This document shows, piece by piece, positions 23,497 through 34,614 of a stretch of 35,722 bases of DNA. The notes under the pieces were generated by a model. It searched no databases. It had not been told where the DNA came from and saw only the letters and a list, made by a program, of their open reading frames with translations. The translations under genes were made by a program, and so were the position numbers. Source of the DNA: Paracoccaceae bacterium (GTDB taxonomy: Bacteria > Pseudomonadota > Alphaproteobacteria > Rhodobacterales > Rhodobacteraceae); contig SKIF01000125.1 of the NCBI GenBank assembly GCA_007116575.1, forward strand, positions 1 to 35,722. The letters are read 5' to 3'. The stretch's first letter is position 1; every line of letters starts with the position of its first letter.

Positions 23497-24159
23497 TTAG
23501 CCTGGCAGCTTCTCGCGCAGGAAGGACAGCGCCAGCGACAGCCCGTCATGGGCGATGCCGTGGCCGGTGCCTTTCGAGACATGGCTGTAGGTCTCGAACC
23601 CGGCGGCGACCAGCGCATCGGCGGCCTCGGGCAAGCAGGCAGGCGGCACCACCTCATCCTGATCGCCATGGATCAGCAGCACCGGCAGGTGCGATGCGGT
23701 CTCGGCCTCCAGCCGTTCGGGCTGCATCAGCCGCCCCGAAAAGCCCACCAGCCCCGCCAGCGGCGCAGCGCGGCGAGGCGCGACATGCAGGCTGATCATC
23801 GTGCCCTGCGAAAACCCCACCAGCGCCAGCGCCTCGGGGGCCAGCCCCTCATCCGCCAGCACGCCATCGAGAAAGGCATTCAGATCGTCGCTCGCCTGCG
23901 CCATCCCGGCCAGCGCCTGTTCCTCGCTCGACCCGTCCAGCCAGGGAATCGGGAACCACTGGAAGCCGAAGGGGTTGCCGGTGCAACGCTCGGGCGCGTC
24001 GGGCGAGAAGAACACGGTACCAGGCAGATGCGGCCCCAGCGGATCGGCCAGCCCCAGAAGGTCCGCCCCATCCGCGCCATAGCCATGCACGAAGACCACG
24101 GCGGATTTGGCCTGCCCGAGAGGTGCGCCCTTGCGTTCGGAATTCAGCTTGCGGGTCAT
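23497..24159 (-). CDS. Carboxylesterase/phospholipase-family alpha/beta hydrolase
   Basis: 220 residues of the short carboxylesterase/lysophospholipase (Abhydrolase_2) family. Oxyanion region VFVHGYGADGADLL (about 21-34), nucleophile GFSQGT with Ser117, IHGDQDEVVP with Asp168 and GTGHGIAHDG with His200 form a complete triad. No signal peptide, so cytoplasmic. Acyl esters are the expected substrates but specificity is unknown. The start ATG overlaps the stop of the DNA glycosylase gene (ATGA), so it is translationally coupled to it. Confidence 0.88.
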   Translation of the reverse strand: MTRKLNSERKGAPLGQAKSAVVFVHGYGADGADLLGLADPLGPHLPGTVFFSPDAPERCTGNPFGFQWFPIPWLDGSSEEQALAGMAQASDDLNAFLDGVLADEGLAPEALALVGFSQGTMISLHVAPRRAAPLAGLVGFSGRLMQPERLEAETASHLPVLLIHGDQDEVVPPACLPEAADALVAAGFETYSHVSKGTGHGIAHDGLSLALSFLREKLPG

Positions 24160-24809
24160 GTGATGCCTTCCCTGTCGGTTTCCACGCGGTAATAGGCCCA
24201 TAACAGCCCCGCTGCAACGCTGCGCCAGGGCGACCAGGCTTCAGCCATGCGCCGGAACGCGGCTTCGCGTGGGCGGTCTTCCAGTGCGAACAGCCGCCGC
24301 GCGGACTCTTGCAGCGCCAGATCAGCGGGGGCGAAGACATCGGCGCGGCCAAGGCTGAACATGGCGTAGATCTCGGCGGTCCAGCGCCCGATGCCGGGGA
24401 CCGCGACCAGCGTGTCCACCACTTGCGCGTCGGGCATGTCGCGCAAGGCTTCAAAGTCGATTCCCGCCGCTGCCAGCGCGCGGGCATAGCGCATCTTCTG
24501 CTGCGAAAGCCCCGGAGCGCGCAGGCCCGCGTCATCGGCGGCCAGCACTGCCTCGGGCGTGGTCAGACCCGCCGCTTCCATCCGCCCCCAAATCGCGCGG
24601 GCCGCGTGCGTGCTGACCTGCTGGCTGACAATCGCGGCCAGAAGATGGGCGAATCCGTCGGGGCGGCGGCGCAGGGGCGGCGGGCCGGTCAGCGCGAGCG
24701 CATGGGCAAAGCGCGGCTCGCTCCGCGCCAGCCACTCCGCGCCCTCTTCCATGCAGGCCTCGCTTGTCAGGATGCGCCCGACACTCATGCCTGCGGCCAG
24801 ATGCTGCAC
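24156..24809 (-). CDS. DNA-3-methyladenine glycosylase II-type (HhH-GPD) base excision repair enzyme
   Basis: 217 residues. The helix-hairpin-helix VPGIGRWTAEIYAM (137-150) is followed by DVFAPADLALQ with Asp163 in the place of the catalytic Asp of AlkA. AIVSQQVSTHAARAIWGRM and LSQQKMRYARALA are further typical HhH-GPD blocks. It should remove alkylated bases. It lacks the N-terminal AlkA domain and the regulator domain of Ada. Start: GTG 24809 has a GGAAAGGGG ribosome-binding site at suitable spacing; an in-frame ATG at 24788 is the alternative. It heads a three-gene minus-strand run with the esterase and MFS genes and diverges from the next transporter. Confidence 0.87.
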   Translation of the reverse strand: MQHLAAGMSVGRILTSEACMEEGAEWLARSEPRFAHALALTGPPPLRRRPDGFAHLLAAIVSQQVSTHAARAIWGRMEAAGLTTPEAVLAADDAGLRAPGLSQQKMRYARALAAAGIDFEALRDMPDAQVVDTLVAVPGIGRWTAEIYAMFSLGRADVFAPADLALQESARRLFALEDRPREAAFRRMAEAWSPWRSVAAGLLWAYYRVETDREGIT

Positions 24810-24859
24810 ATGTAAAACGCCCCTTTCCTTCGCCCGACACTCGCGCTAACCCTGCGCCG

Positions 24860-26077
24860 ATGAGTGAGACAGTTGCAACCCCCGACAATCGCCGCGCCTG
24901 GCGCAATGTGCTGGTCCTTGTTGCCGCGCAGGCGGTGGTGGGCGCGCAGCTTCCGGTGATGTTCATCATCGGCGGGCTGGCGGGGCAGATGCTGGCCCCC
25001 AACCCGTGCTGGGCAACTCTGCCGATCTCGATGATCGTGCTGGGCTCGATGCTGGCCGCGACCCCGCTCTCGGGCTTCATGCAGGCTTACGGGCGGCGCG
25101 CGGGGTTCTGGTTCGCCTGTGGCGCGGGCGCGGTCGGGGCCGCGATCAGCGCCTATGCGCTGATGGAGGGCTCGTTCACGCTGTTTCTCGCAGGTTCGCT
25201 GCTGACCGGCATCTATATGTCGGCCAATGGCTTTTTCCGCTTTGCTGCAACCGATACCGCGAGCCCCGAATTCCGCCCCAAAGCGATTTCCTATGTCATG
25301 GCGGGCGGGCTGCTGTCGGCGATTCTCGGCCCGCAGATGGTGTCCTTCACCGCCGAAGCGATGCCGATCCCCTTCCTTGCCACCTATCTGGGCGTGATCG
25401 TTCTCAATATCGGTGGCATGGCACTGCTGAGCCTGCTCGACATCCCGACCCCAGCCAAGCCCGAGACCAACGCGCCGCAGGGTCGGCCCCGGCTGGAACT
25501 CCTGAAAAGCCCTGTCATAGCAGTCGCCATCATCTGCGGCACAGTCGCTTATGCGCTGATGAATCTGGTGATGACATCGACCCCGTTGGCCGTGGTGGGC
25601 TGTGGTTTTGCCACCTCGGACGCGGCCAATATCGTCTCGGCCCATGTGCTGGCCATGTATGCGCCCTCTTTCTTCACGGGCCATCTGATCGCGCGTTTCG
25701 GGGCGCGGATGATCGTCGGCACTGGCCTCGCCATTCTCGCGGCGGCCGGGGCAGTGGCGATCTCGGGGGTAGAACTGACCCAGTTCTACATCGCGTTGAT
25801 CCTTCTGGGTATCGGCTGGAATTTCGGCTTCATCGGAGCGACCGCCATGCTCACCGCCTCTTACAGCGTCGAAGAGCGTGGACGGGTGCAGGGCATGAAT
25901 GACATGATCGTCTTCGGCGGCGTGTTCCTGGCCTCGCTGTCCTCGGGCACGCTGATGAACTGTGCCGGAGGAAACGCCGAGACCGGCTGGCAGATGGTCA
26001 ATCTCGCCATGCTGCCCTTCCTCGTGCTGGCGGGTGCGGCGCTGATCTGGCTGGCCCTGCGCCCGCGCGAGGCCTGA
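24860..26077 (+). CDS. MFS transporter
   Basis: 405 residues with about twelve hydrophobic helices from residue 18 on (VLVLVAAQAVVGAQLPVMFIIGGLAGQML). GFMQAYGRRAGF is the motif-A loop between helices 2 and 3. TASYSVEERGRVQGMNDMIVF is typical of a branch of bacterial MFS proteins of unknown substrate. The start (MSETVATPDNRR) has a poor ribosome-binding site; the frame stays open upstream, but only 50 bases separate this ATG from the divergent glycosylase gene. Sequence unlike the MFS protein encoded at 22123, so not a recent duplicate. A strong stem-loop follows the stop. Confidence 0.86.
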   Translation: MSETVATPDNRRAWRNVLVLVAAQAVVGAQLPVMFIIGGLAGQMLAPNPCWATLPISMIVLGSMLAATPLSGFMQAYGRRAGFWFACGAGAVGAAISAYALMEGSFTLFLAGSLLTGIYMSANGFFRFAATDTASPEFRPKAISYVMAGGLLSAILGPQMVSFTAEAMPIPFLATYLGVIVLNIGGMALLSLLDIPTPAKPETNAPQGRPRLELLKSPVIAVAIICGTVAYALMNLVMTSTPLAVVGCGFATSDAANIVSAHVLAMYAPSFFTGHLIARFGARMIVGTGLAILAAAGAVAISGVELTQFYIALILLGIGWNFGFIGATAMLTASYSVEERGRVQGMNDMIVFGGVFLASLSSGTLMNCAGGNAETGWQMVNLAMLPFLVLAGAALIWLALRPREA

Positions 26078-26078
26078 C

Positions 26079-26128
26079 CGCCGGTTTAGTCCTGCCGTCA
26101 TCACTCACGTTCCCGGCAGCAACCGGCG
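26079..26128 (+). terminator. Two-tier stem-loop directly after the MFS gene
   Basis: Outer arms CGCCGGTT (26079-26086) and AACCGGCG (26121-26128) and inner arms CTGCCG (26092-26097) and CGGCAG (26114-26119) nest into one long hairpin starting one base after the stop codon. There is no T tract; probable 3' end stabiliser or terminator. Confidence 0.5.
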
Positions 26129-26204
26129 CGCCGGAATGCGCAGGCTTGCCTGACACCCGTTTCAATGGTCTGATCGCGAGCAAACGGGAGAGGGGGGCAA
26201 GCCC

Positions 26205-28091
26205 ATGCGAGTATTCAGCACCAATGCCGATCTGCGCGCGATCGAAGCCGAGCGACAATGGGACGCGCGCGAGGTCCCGGCGACGGTTCATGCCGCCCTT
26301 GCCCAAACCGCGACCCGGCACCCGGACCGCCCTGCGATCAGCTTCCAGATGTTCGCGACGCCGGGGGCGAAGGCGCAAACGTTGCGCTGGTCGCAGCTGC
26401 TGGCCCGCGTCACGCAGGCCGCCAATCTGTTCCGCAGCCTTGGCGTGGGTGAAGAAGACACGGTCGCCTATGTCTTGCCGACGCTGAACGAGACCGCGAT
26501 CACGCTTCTGGGCGGCATGACAGCGGGCCGCGTGAGCCCGATCAACCCGCTGCTGGAACCCGCGAAGATTGCCGCGCTGCTGCGCGAGACCGGGGCAAAG
26601 GTGGTCGTCACCCTGCGCGCCTTTCCGAAAACCGATGTCGCGCAGAAAGTGGCGCAGGCCGTGGCCGAGGCCCCGGATGTCGAGGCCGTGCTGGAACTGG
26701 ACATGTTGCCCCATCTCTCCCCGCCGAAAAGCTGGATCGTGCCGCTGATCCGGCCCCGCTTCCGCGTCACCCACAAGGCCCGCGTGCTCGATTTTCACCG
26801 CGAACTGGCCCGCCAGCCTTCGGGCGCGCTGACTTTCGACGCCGCGCAGAAAGACCGTATCGCGGCTTTCTTCCACACTGGCGGGACCACCGGCATGCCC
26901 AAGATGGCGCAGCACCGCTATTCGGGCATGGTCTATAATGGCTGGCTGGGGGCCGAGATCCTGTTCACCGAAAAGGACGTGCTGCTCTGCCCGCTGCCCC
27001 TGTTCCATGTCTTTGCTGCCTATCCGATCCTGATGTGCTGCATCATGTCGGGTGCCCATGTCGTCTTTCCGACGCCGCAGGGCTATCGCGGCGAGGGCGT
27101 GTTCGACAATTTCTGGAAACTGGTCGAGCGATGGGGCGTGAGCTTCATGATTACGGTGCCCACGGCGCTTTCGGCGTTGATGCAGCGCAAGGTCGATGCC
27201 GATATCACGACGCTGCGCACGGGCATTTCCGGCTCGGCCGCTCTGCCGCGCGAGCTTTACAAGCGCTTCGAGCAGGCCACCGGCGTCCGGATCTCGGAAG
27301 GTTACGGGTTGACCGAGGCGACCTGCCTTGTCTCCTGCAACCCGATCGAAGGCGAACAGAAGATCGGCTCGGTCGGCCTGCCCCTGCCCTATACCGATGT
27401 GAAGATCATGCGCCCGGTCAATGGCGACTGGGCGCAATGCGGCGTCGATGAGGTGGGCGAGATCTGCGTCTCCAGCCCCGGCGTCACCCCGCCCACCTAT
27501 ACGGAAAAGGCCAAGAACCGCGACCTTTACATCGGCAACCACCTGCGCACCGGCGATCTGGGGCGGCTGGACAGCGATGGCTATCTGTGGATCACCGGGC
27601 GACAGAAGGATCTGATCATCCGCGGCGGGCATAATATCGACCCCGCCGAAATCGAGGAGGCGCTTCTGGCGCATCCTTCGGTCAGCTTTGCCGGTGCGAT
27701 CGGCCAGCCCGATGCCAGATCGGGCGAATTGCCCTGCGCCTATGTCGAACTGGTCGATGGGGCCAGTGTCACCAGCGAGAAACTGATGGAGCACGCGAGC
27801 AGCCGGATCTCCGAACGCGCCGCTATCCCCAAACATCTGGAGATATTGCCGGAATTGCCCAAGACCGCCGTCGGCAAGGTGTTCAAGCCCGATCTGCGCC
27901 GCATGGCGATTGCACGGGTGCTGGATGCGGCGCTGTCCGAGGCTGGGCTGGATGCCTCGGTCGATCAGGTCATTGAGGACCGCAAGCGCGGATTGGTGGC
28001 GCGCATACGCACTGAACCGGGCACTGATGAGGCGCAGCTTGCAACGGTGCTGGACGGCTTTACCACCCCTTGGGAGACATTCTCGGAATAG
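26205..28091 (+). CDS. Acyl-CoA synthetase (AMP-dependent synthetase/ligase)
   Basis: 628 residues of the ANL superfamily. P-loop FFHTGGTTGMPKMAQH (222-237), LPLFHVFAAY, the adenylate-binding EGYGLTEAT, hinge GDLGRLDSDGYLWITGRQKDLI and the C-terminal catalytic Lys in PKTAVGKVFKPDLR are all present. The loop preference and length resemble medium/long-chain fatty acyl-CoA synthetases annotated as acyl-CoA synthetase in Rhodobacterales; the exact acid is not readable. No signal peptide. The start follows a purine-rich GGGAGAGGGGGC ribosome-binding region. Single gene, preceded by a terminator-like hairpin and followed by decayed sequence. Confidence 0.92.
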   Translation: MRVFSTNADLRAIEAERQWDAREVPATVHAALAQTATRHPDRPAISFQMFATPGAKAQTLRWSQLLARVTQAANLFRSLGVGEEDTVAYVLPTLNETAITLLGGMTAGRVSPINPLLEPAKIAALLRETGAKVVVTLRAFPKTDVAQKVAQAVAEAPDVEAVLELDMLPHLSPPKSWIVPLIRPRFRVTHKARVLDFHRELARQPSGALTFDAAQKDRIAAFFHTGGTTGMPKMAQHRYSGMVYNGWLGAEILFTEKDVLLCPLPLFHVFAAYPILMCCIMSGAHVVFPTPQGYRGEGVFDNFWKLVERWGVSFMITVPTALSALMQRKVDADITTLRTGISGSAALPRELYKRFEQATGVRISEGYGLTEATCLVSCNPIEGEQKIGSVGLPLPYTDVKIMRPVNGDWAQCGVDEVGEICVSSPGVTPPTYTEKAKNRDLYIGNHLRTGDLGRLDSDGYLWITGRQKDLIIRGGHNIDPAEIEEALLAHPSVSFAGAIGQPDARSGELPCAYVELVDGASVTSEKLMEHASSRISERAAIPKHLEILPELPKTAVGKVFKPDLRRMAIARVLDAALSEAGLDASVDQVIEDRKRGLVARIRTEPGTDEAQLATVLDGFTTPWETFSE

Positions 28092-28741
28092 CCTGATCAG
28101 GCAGAGCTGGGAAAGACTCACGTCGTCGCAACCAGCGTCGACTGTGCTGCAGCGGCACCTTGCTGCACCGGATGCACAGGGAGTCTTCCATTGTCGGCAA
28201 TTTCAATGTCAGCCAGCTTTCAGACCCCGACAGCGGAAACCTGACGCGACCGGTGCATTCCGAGCGGATCGACGGACCCACCCGGGCGCTGACCATGCCG
28301 CGGGGCGTGGCGTCTCATATTGAGCAGTTCCGCGCCAGCGCGCAGGTCAATGCCGGACCGGATCTCGCAGGGCCGAGCGACGGTGCTGGCCAGTTTCACC
28401 TCCGCCCTGCTGACGGTCGTTCTCAATGGCGCAATGAGCAGCGGCGACCCCGTCCGCGCAGCCTTAAGCGGGCTCACCATCGACCCGGCGACCGGATACT
28501 TTGCCTCGACCGAGGGGGCGACGCAGGAGTTCCAGCATGAGGCCGCAGGCGGCGCGGGTCTTCAATATCGGCCAACACGCGCCATGGCGGCATGAACGGG
28601 GTTTCCCTCGCCTGCAAGGGCCTCAACGATAGCTCTATCCGCTATTGAAACGCACCGCTTCCGCTTGATCCCCTCGGGCACAGGCCAGGCTTGAACGCGT
28701 CTCGCTGAACACCCTCGCAAAACACTCAGGCGGATGCCGCA
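28092..28741 (+). pseudogene. 650-base stretch without an intact gene; probable decayed coding remnant
   Basis: Protein-like fragments appear in different plus-strand frames in succession: a frame with GNFNVSQLSDPDSGNL (from ~28190), another with LASFTSALLTVVLNGAMSSG and GLTIDPATGYFASTEG (~28380-28540), and a third ending MNGVSLACKGLNDSSIRY before TGA (~28590-28648). Such frame hopping suggests an old gene broken by indels, but I cannot name its family and no long frame survives. The region opens with the palindrome GCCTGATCAGGC at 28091. No transposase or RNA gene was recognised. Noncoding DNA with chance frames is the alternative. Confidence 0.35.
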
Positions 28742-29344
28742 TCAGAACCGCCGCACCAGCGAGAGGCGCAGCGTATTCGCGCGGTAGCGCGCCCGCGCGC
28801 CATCGACCCGGCGACCGGGGGCCAGCCGCATATGCTCGGCATCCACGCGCAGCGACAGGCGTGGGCGCAGCGCGTATTCGGCACCGATGCCCAGCACGAC
28901 GCCATTGCGGCGCTGTGCCCGCGCCTGCCCGCCGATCCGATGTTCCCAGCGGTTATGTGCGAGCCCCAGCGTGACAAAGCCCATGCCGCGCCCCTGCGCC
29001 ACGCCGGCGCGCAGGCGCAGCGACAGGTAATGCGTGTCGTTCAGGCTGCAGCGCGCGCCCTGCGCGCCGCAACGCCCCTGCCCACGCAAATTGCCCCGGC
29101 TCAGCGCCAGTTCCGCGCCCAGCACAAGCGGGCCGTCCTGCCAGTCATGACCGAGGATCAGGCTTGCCCCGCTGCCCTGCGCACCCGGCAGGCGCAGCCC
29201 GTTGCCGGACCCGCTGACCCGCGCACTATTGGCCAGAACCCCGACCGCAACATATGGACCGGACCAGTCGACGCGGGCGTCATGGGCATGGGCCGGGACA
29301 GAAAACAGGCACAACAGGCCGATCACGCTGGCAAAATGCCGCAT
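28742..29344 (-). CDS. Small outer membrane beta-barrel (porin-family) protein
   Basis: 200 residues: signal peptide MRHFASVIGLLCLFSVPAHA with cleavage before HD, then alternating strands typical of eight-stranded outer membrane barrels (DWSGPYVAVGVL, GASLILGHDWQDGPLVLGAEL, HYLSLRLRAGVA, FVTLGLAHNRWEH, NGVVLGIGAEYAL) ending in a C-terminal aromatic Phe (LRLSLVRRF), the assembly signal. Similar to Omp25/OmpW-like surface proteins; function unknown. The start is set by AGGAGAG six bases upstream and by the signal peptide. One Cys pair (RCGAQGARC) may form a disulfide loop. It is downstream of proA on the same strand, 129 bases away. Confidence 0.82.
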   Translation of the reverse strand: MRHFASVIGLLCLFSVPAHAHDARVDWSGPYVAVGVLANSARVSGSGNGLRLPGAQGSGASLILGHDWQDGPLVLGAELALSRGNLRGQGRCGAQGARCSLNDTHYLSLRLRAGVAQGRGMGFVTLGLAHNRWEHRIGGQARAQRRNGVVLGIGAEYALRPRLSLRVDAEHMRLAPGRRVDGARARYRANTLRLSLVRRF

Positions 29345-29473
29345 GGGACTCTCCTTCACGCAAAGACCAATGCCCTGCGTTATACGCCTTTGACGCGTCG
29401 AGATAATCCCAAAGGTAAACAGAAGGTTAACGCAGGCCGACCCGTCAAGACGGGTCGACCCCACCCCGCGCCC

Positions 29474-30726
29474 TCAGGCGCGCACGGTTCCGTCGCCCGT
29501 GACCAGATACTTGAAGCTCGTCAGTTGCTCGGCCCCCACAGGCCCGCGCGCATGCATCTTGCCGGTCGCAATCCCGATCTCCGCCCCCAGCCCGAACTCG
29601 CCGCCATCAGCGAACTGGGTCGAGGCATTGCGCATCAGAATCGCCGAATCGAGCCCCGCGAAGAAACGCGCCGCGACCGCGTCATCCTCGGTCAGGATCG
29701 CGTCGGTATGCTGCGAGCCATAAGCGCGGATATGGGCCATCGCGCCCTCGACATCCTCGACCACCGCCGCCGCCATGATCTTGTCGAGAAACTCGCAGCC
29801 GAAATCCTCTGGCTTGGCCGGCACCACCCCGGGCAGATGCGCAAGCCCCTCGCCCACGCGCATCTCGACCCCGGCGGCCACCAGATCGGCGATGATCCCG
29901 GCCCCCAGCCCGTCCACGATATCGCGGTGCAGAAGCAGGCATTCCGCCGCCCCGCAAATCCCTGTCCGCCGCGTCTTGGCGTTCAGCACCACGCGCCGCG
30001 CCTTTTCGGCGTCAGCATAGGCGTCGACATATACATGGCAGATGCCTTCGAGATGGGCAAAGACCGGCACGCGCGCCTCGCGCTGCACCAGCCCGACCAG
30101 CCCCTTGCCGCCGCGCGGCACGATCACGTCGATATGTTCGACCATGCGCAGCATGTCCGACACGGCGGCGCGGTCAGTTGTCTGCACCAGCTGGATCGCA
30201 TCCTCGGGCAGATTTGCCGCCACCAGCCCCCTGACCAGCGCCGCGTGGATCGCGCGCGAGGAGTGAAAGCTCTCCGAGCCCCCGCGCAGGATCACGGCAT
30301 TGCCCGCTTTCAGGCACAGCGCACCAGCATCCGCGGTGACATTGGGCCGCGATTCGTAGATCACGCCGACCACACCCAAGGGCGTGCGCACGCGCTGGAT
30401 ATGCAGCCCCGTGGGCCGGTCCCATTCGCTGATCACTGCCCCCACCGGGTCGGGCTGGGCCGCCACTGCGCGCAGGCTGTCGCAGATGCCCTTGACGCGC
30501 CCCTCATCAAGCATCAGCCGGTCCAGCATCGCTGCGCTCAGCCCCTTGACCTGACCCGCCTCCATGTCGCGCACATTGGCGGCAATCACGTCGGCGCGCA
30601 CCTCCCACAGCGCTTCGGCAGCCGCCTCCAGCGCACGGGTCTTGGCCTCGGGCGCGGCCTGAGCCAATCCAGCGGCGGCCTTGCGGGCGCGGGTGCCCAT
30701 TTCAAGCATTTCCTGGCTGATCTCGG

Positions 30727-30730
<4 letters not shown>
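29474..30730 (-). CDS. proA: Glutamate-5-semialdehyde dehydrogenase (gamma-glutamyl phosphate reductase)
   Basis: Second enzyme of proline synthesis, reducing gamma-glutamyl phosphate with NADPH. 418 residues, with [55 protein letters not shown] containing the catalytic Cys, and the late [23 protein letters not shown] block. The start ATG overlaps the proB stop (ATGA), so it is translationally coupled to the kinase that supplies its unstable substrate. Confidence 0.97.
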
Positions 30731-32888
<2,158 letters not shown>

Positions 32889-32926
32889 TTAGCGCAGGAT
32901 GGTGCCAAGCGGAAGGGGCGCGGCGC

Positions 32927-33730
32927 TCAGCGCGCGCGCAATCGCGCCAGCAGGGCCGCGCCGAAGGTGCTGACCCCGAAGATCAGCGCCGCGACCACGA
33001 CGATGGAGGGGCCGGAGGGCGTGTCCTGCAGCAGCGAAAGCTGCAGCCCGCCCCAGACCGAGACCCCGCCGATCCCCACAGCCGCGACCCCCATCGCTTC
33101 GGGGCTGGAGGCGAGGTTGCGCGCGGCGGCTGCGGGGATGATCAGCAGCGCCGCAATCAGCAGAGCCCCCACGATCTTGAGTGCGACGGCCACCACCACC
33201 GCCAGCGCCAGCGTCAGCACCATACGCTCGCGCGCCGGGTCAATGCCCGAGGCATGGGCCAGATCCTCGCTCAGCGTCGCAGTCAGGAGCGCCGACCAGC
33301 GCCACCAGATCAGCCCCAGCACCAGCGCCGACCCGCCCGCGATCACCGCCAGATCGAAGCGCGACACGGCGAGGATATCGCCGAAGAGATAGGCGGTCAG
33401 GTCCACGCGGACATTGGGCAGGAAGGAGACCGCGACCAGCCCGAAGGCCAGCGCGGAATGCGCGAGCACGCCCAAAGTGGTGTCCATCGCCCAACCGCGC
33501 CCGGCCAGAACAGACACCACCATCGCCATCACCAGCGCGATCAGCATGGTGCCGACAAAGATGCTGATCTGGAAGCCCAGTGCCAGTGCGACGCCCAGGA
33601 TCGCCGCATGGGCGGTGGCATCGCCGAAATAGGCCATGCGCCGCCAGACCACGAAACAGCCCAGCGGCCCGGTGGCCAGCGCCACGGCGAGACCGGCCAG
33701 AAATGCGCGGGTGAGGAAATCGTCAAGCAT
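32927..33730 (-). CDS. znuB: Zinc ABC transporter permease
   Basis: 267-residue integral membrane protein of the ABC-3 (zinc/manganese) permease family, with about eight hydrophobic helices: LGCFVVWRRMAYFGDATAHAAILGVAL near the start is the family hallmark, and GALLIAALLIIPAAAARNLA near the C-terminus is the typical late block. The start ATG 33730 gives MLDDFLTRAFLAGLA; the open frame upstream is Arg-rich and unlike the family. Preceded by znuC with a 137-base gap, unusually wide for this operon and without a visible gene. Confidence 0.94.
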   Translation of the reverse strand: MLDDFLTRAFLAGLAVALATGPLGCFVVWRRMAYFGDATAHAAILGVALALGFQISIFVGTMLIALVMAMVVSVLAGRGWAMDTTLGVLAHSALAFGLVAVSFLPNVRVDLTAYLFGDILAVSRFDLAVIAGGSALVLGLIWWRWSALLTATLSEDLAHASGIDPARERMVLTLALAVVVAVALKIVGALLIAALLIIPAAAARNLASSPEAMGVAAVGIGGVSVWGGLQLSLLQDTPSGPSIVVVAALIFGVSTFGAALLARLRAR

Positions 33731-33867
33731 GGCGGGGGCTTTCGTGTCGGGCTGCAATTCGCTTGATGTGCGTGACGCGGGTCGGGCCGACGCGCGGGTT
33801 CGGTGTCGTGTCCGCCTCTCGGGCGCTGCCTGTGTGTACCGCACAGGCGGGACATGCGCATAGGCGG

Positions 33868-34614
33868 TCAGTCATGCTCGTGCTCTGCATGGTTGTGCCC
33901 CGCATGGTCGTGCTCGTGGTCATGGTCATGCTGATAGAGCGCCAGCGCGCCCCCGGTGCCGAAACCGAACAGCGCGCGGTATTCGGGCGCGGCACGCACC
34001 ACATGGGGCGCGCCTTCGCAGCAGATATGGCCATTGACGCAGATCACCCGGTCCGAGGCTGCCATCACCACATGAAGGTCATGGCTGACTGAGAGCACCG
34101 CACAGCCTGTCTCGCGGCGCACATCCTCGATCAACTGGTAGAAGCTGGCCACTCCCGGCTGATCGAGCCCCGCTGTGGGCTCGTCGAGCATCAGGATATC
34201 GGGCTTTCCCAGCAGCGCCCGCGCGAGCAGCACGCGCTGGAACTGCCCGCCCGAGAGCGTCGCCATGTTCTGCCCAATGACCCCCGGCACCCCGACCCGC
34301 GCCAGCGCAGCCTCCATCGCCGCCCGCTCGGCGCGCAGCGGCAGCGACAGGAAACGCGCCACCGGCAGCGGCAGACCGGGGTCGATATGCAGCCGCTGCG
34401 GCACATAGCCCACGCGCAGCCCTTTCGCGCGGGTGATCTTGCCCTTTGTGGGCGGCACCACGCCCAGCAGCGCACGCAAGAGCGAGGTCTTGCCTGACCC
34501 GTTCGGCCCGACGATGGTGACAATCTCACCGCGTTCGATGGTGAAATCGATGTCATGCAGCACCCGCACGCCGCCGAATTGCAGCGCCAGACCGCGCGCA
34601 GTGATCAGGCTCAT
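33868..34614 (-). CDS. znuC: Zinc ABC transporter ATP-binding protein with His-rich C-terminal tail
   Basis: 248 residues: Walker A GPNGSGKTS (36-44), Q-loop YVPQRL, signature LSGGQFQR, Walker B ILMLDEPTAGLD and switch His in VSHDLHVVM. It powers zinc import with ZnuA and ZnuB. Residues ~228-248 form a His/Asp/Glu tail with nine His, a plausible cytoplasmic zinc-sensing or buffering segment. The ATG overlaps the zur stop (ATGA), so zur and znuC are coupled; a longer frame would start in zur. Confidence 0.95.
   Translation of the reverse strand: MSLITARGLALQFGGVRVLHDIDFTIERGEIVTIVGPNGSGKTSLLRALLGVVPPTKGKITRAKGLRVGYVPQRLHIDPGLPLPVARFLSLPLRAERAAMEAALARVGVPGVIGQNMATLSGGQFQRVLLARALLGKPDILMLDEPTAGLDQPGVASFYQLIEDVRRETGCAVLSVSHDLHVVMAASDRVICVNGHICCEGAPHVVRAAPEYRALFGFGTGGALALYQHDHDHEHDHAGHNHAEHEHD

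Noticed and set aside
25998-28121. 707-codon minus-strand frame opposite the acyl-CoA synthetase
   Set aside because: Antisense shadow; the plus strand carries all ANL-family motifs with a good ribosome-binding site.
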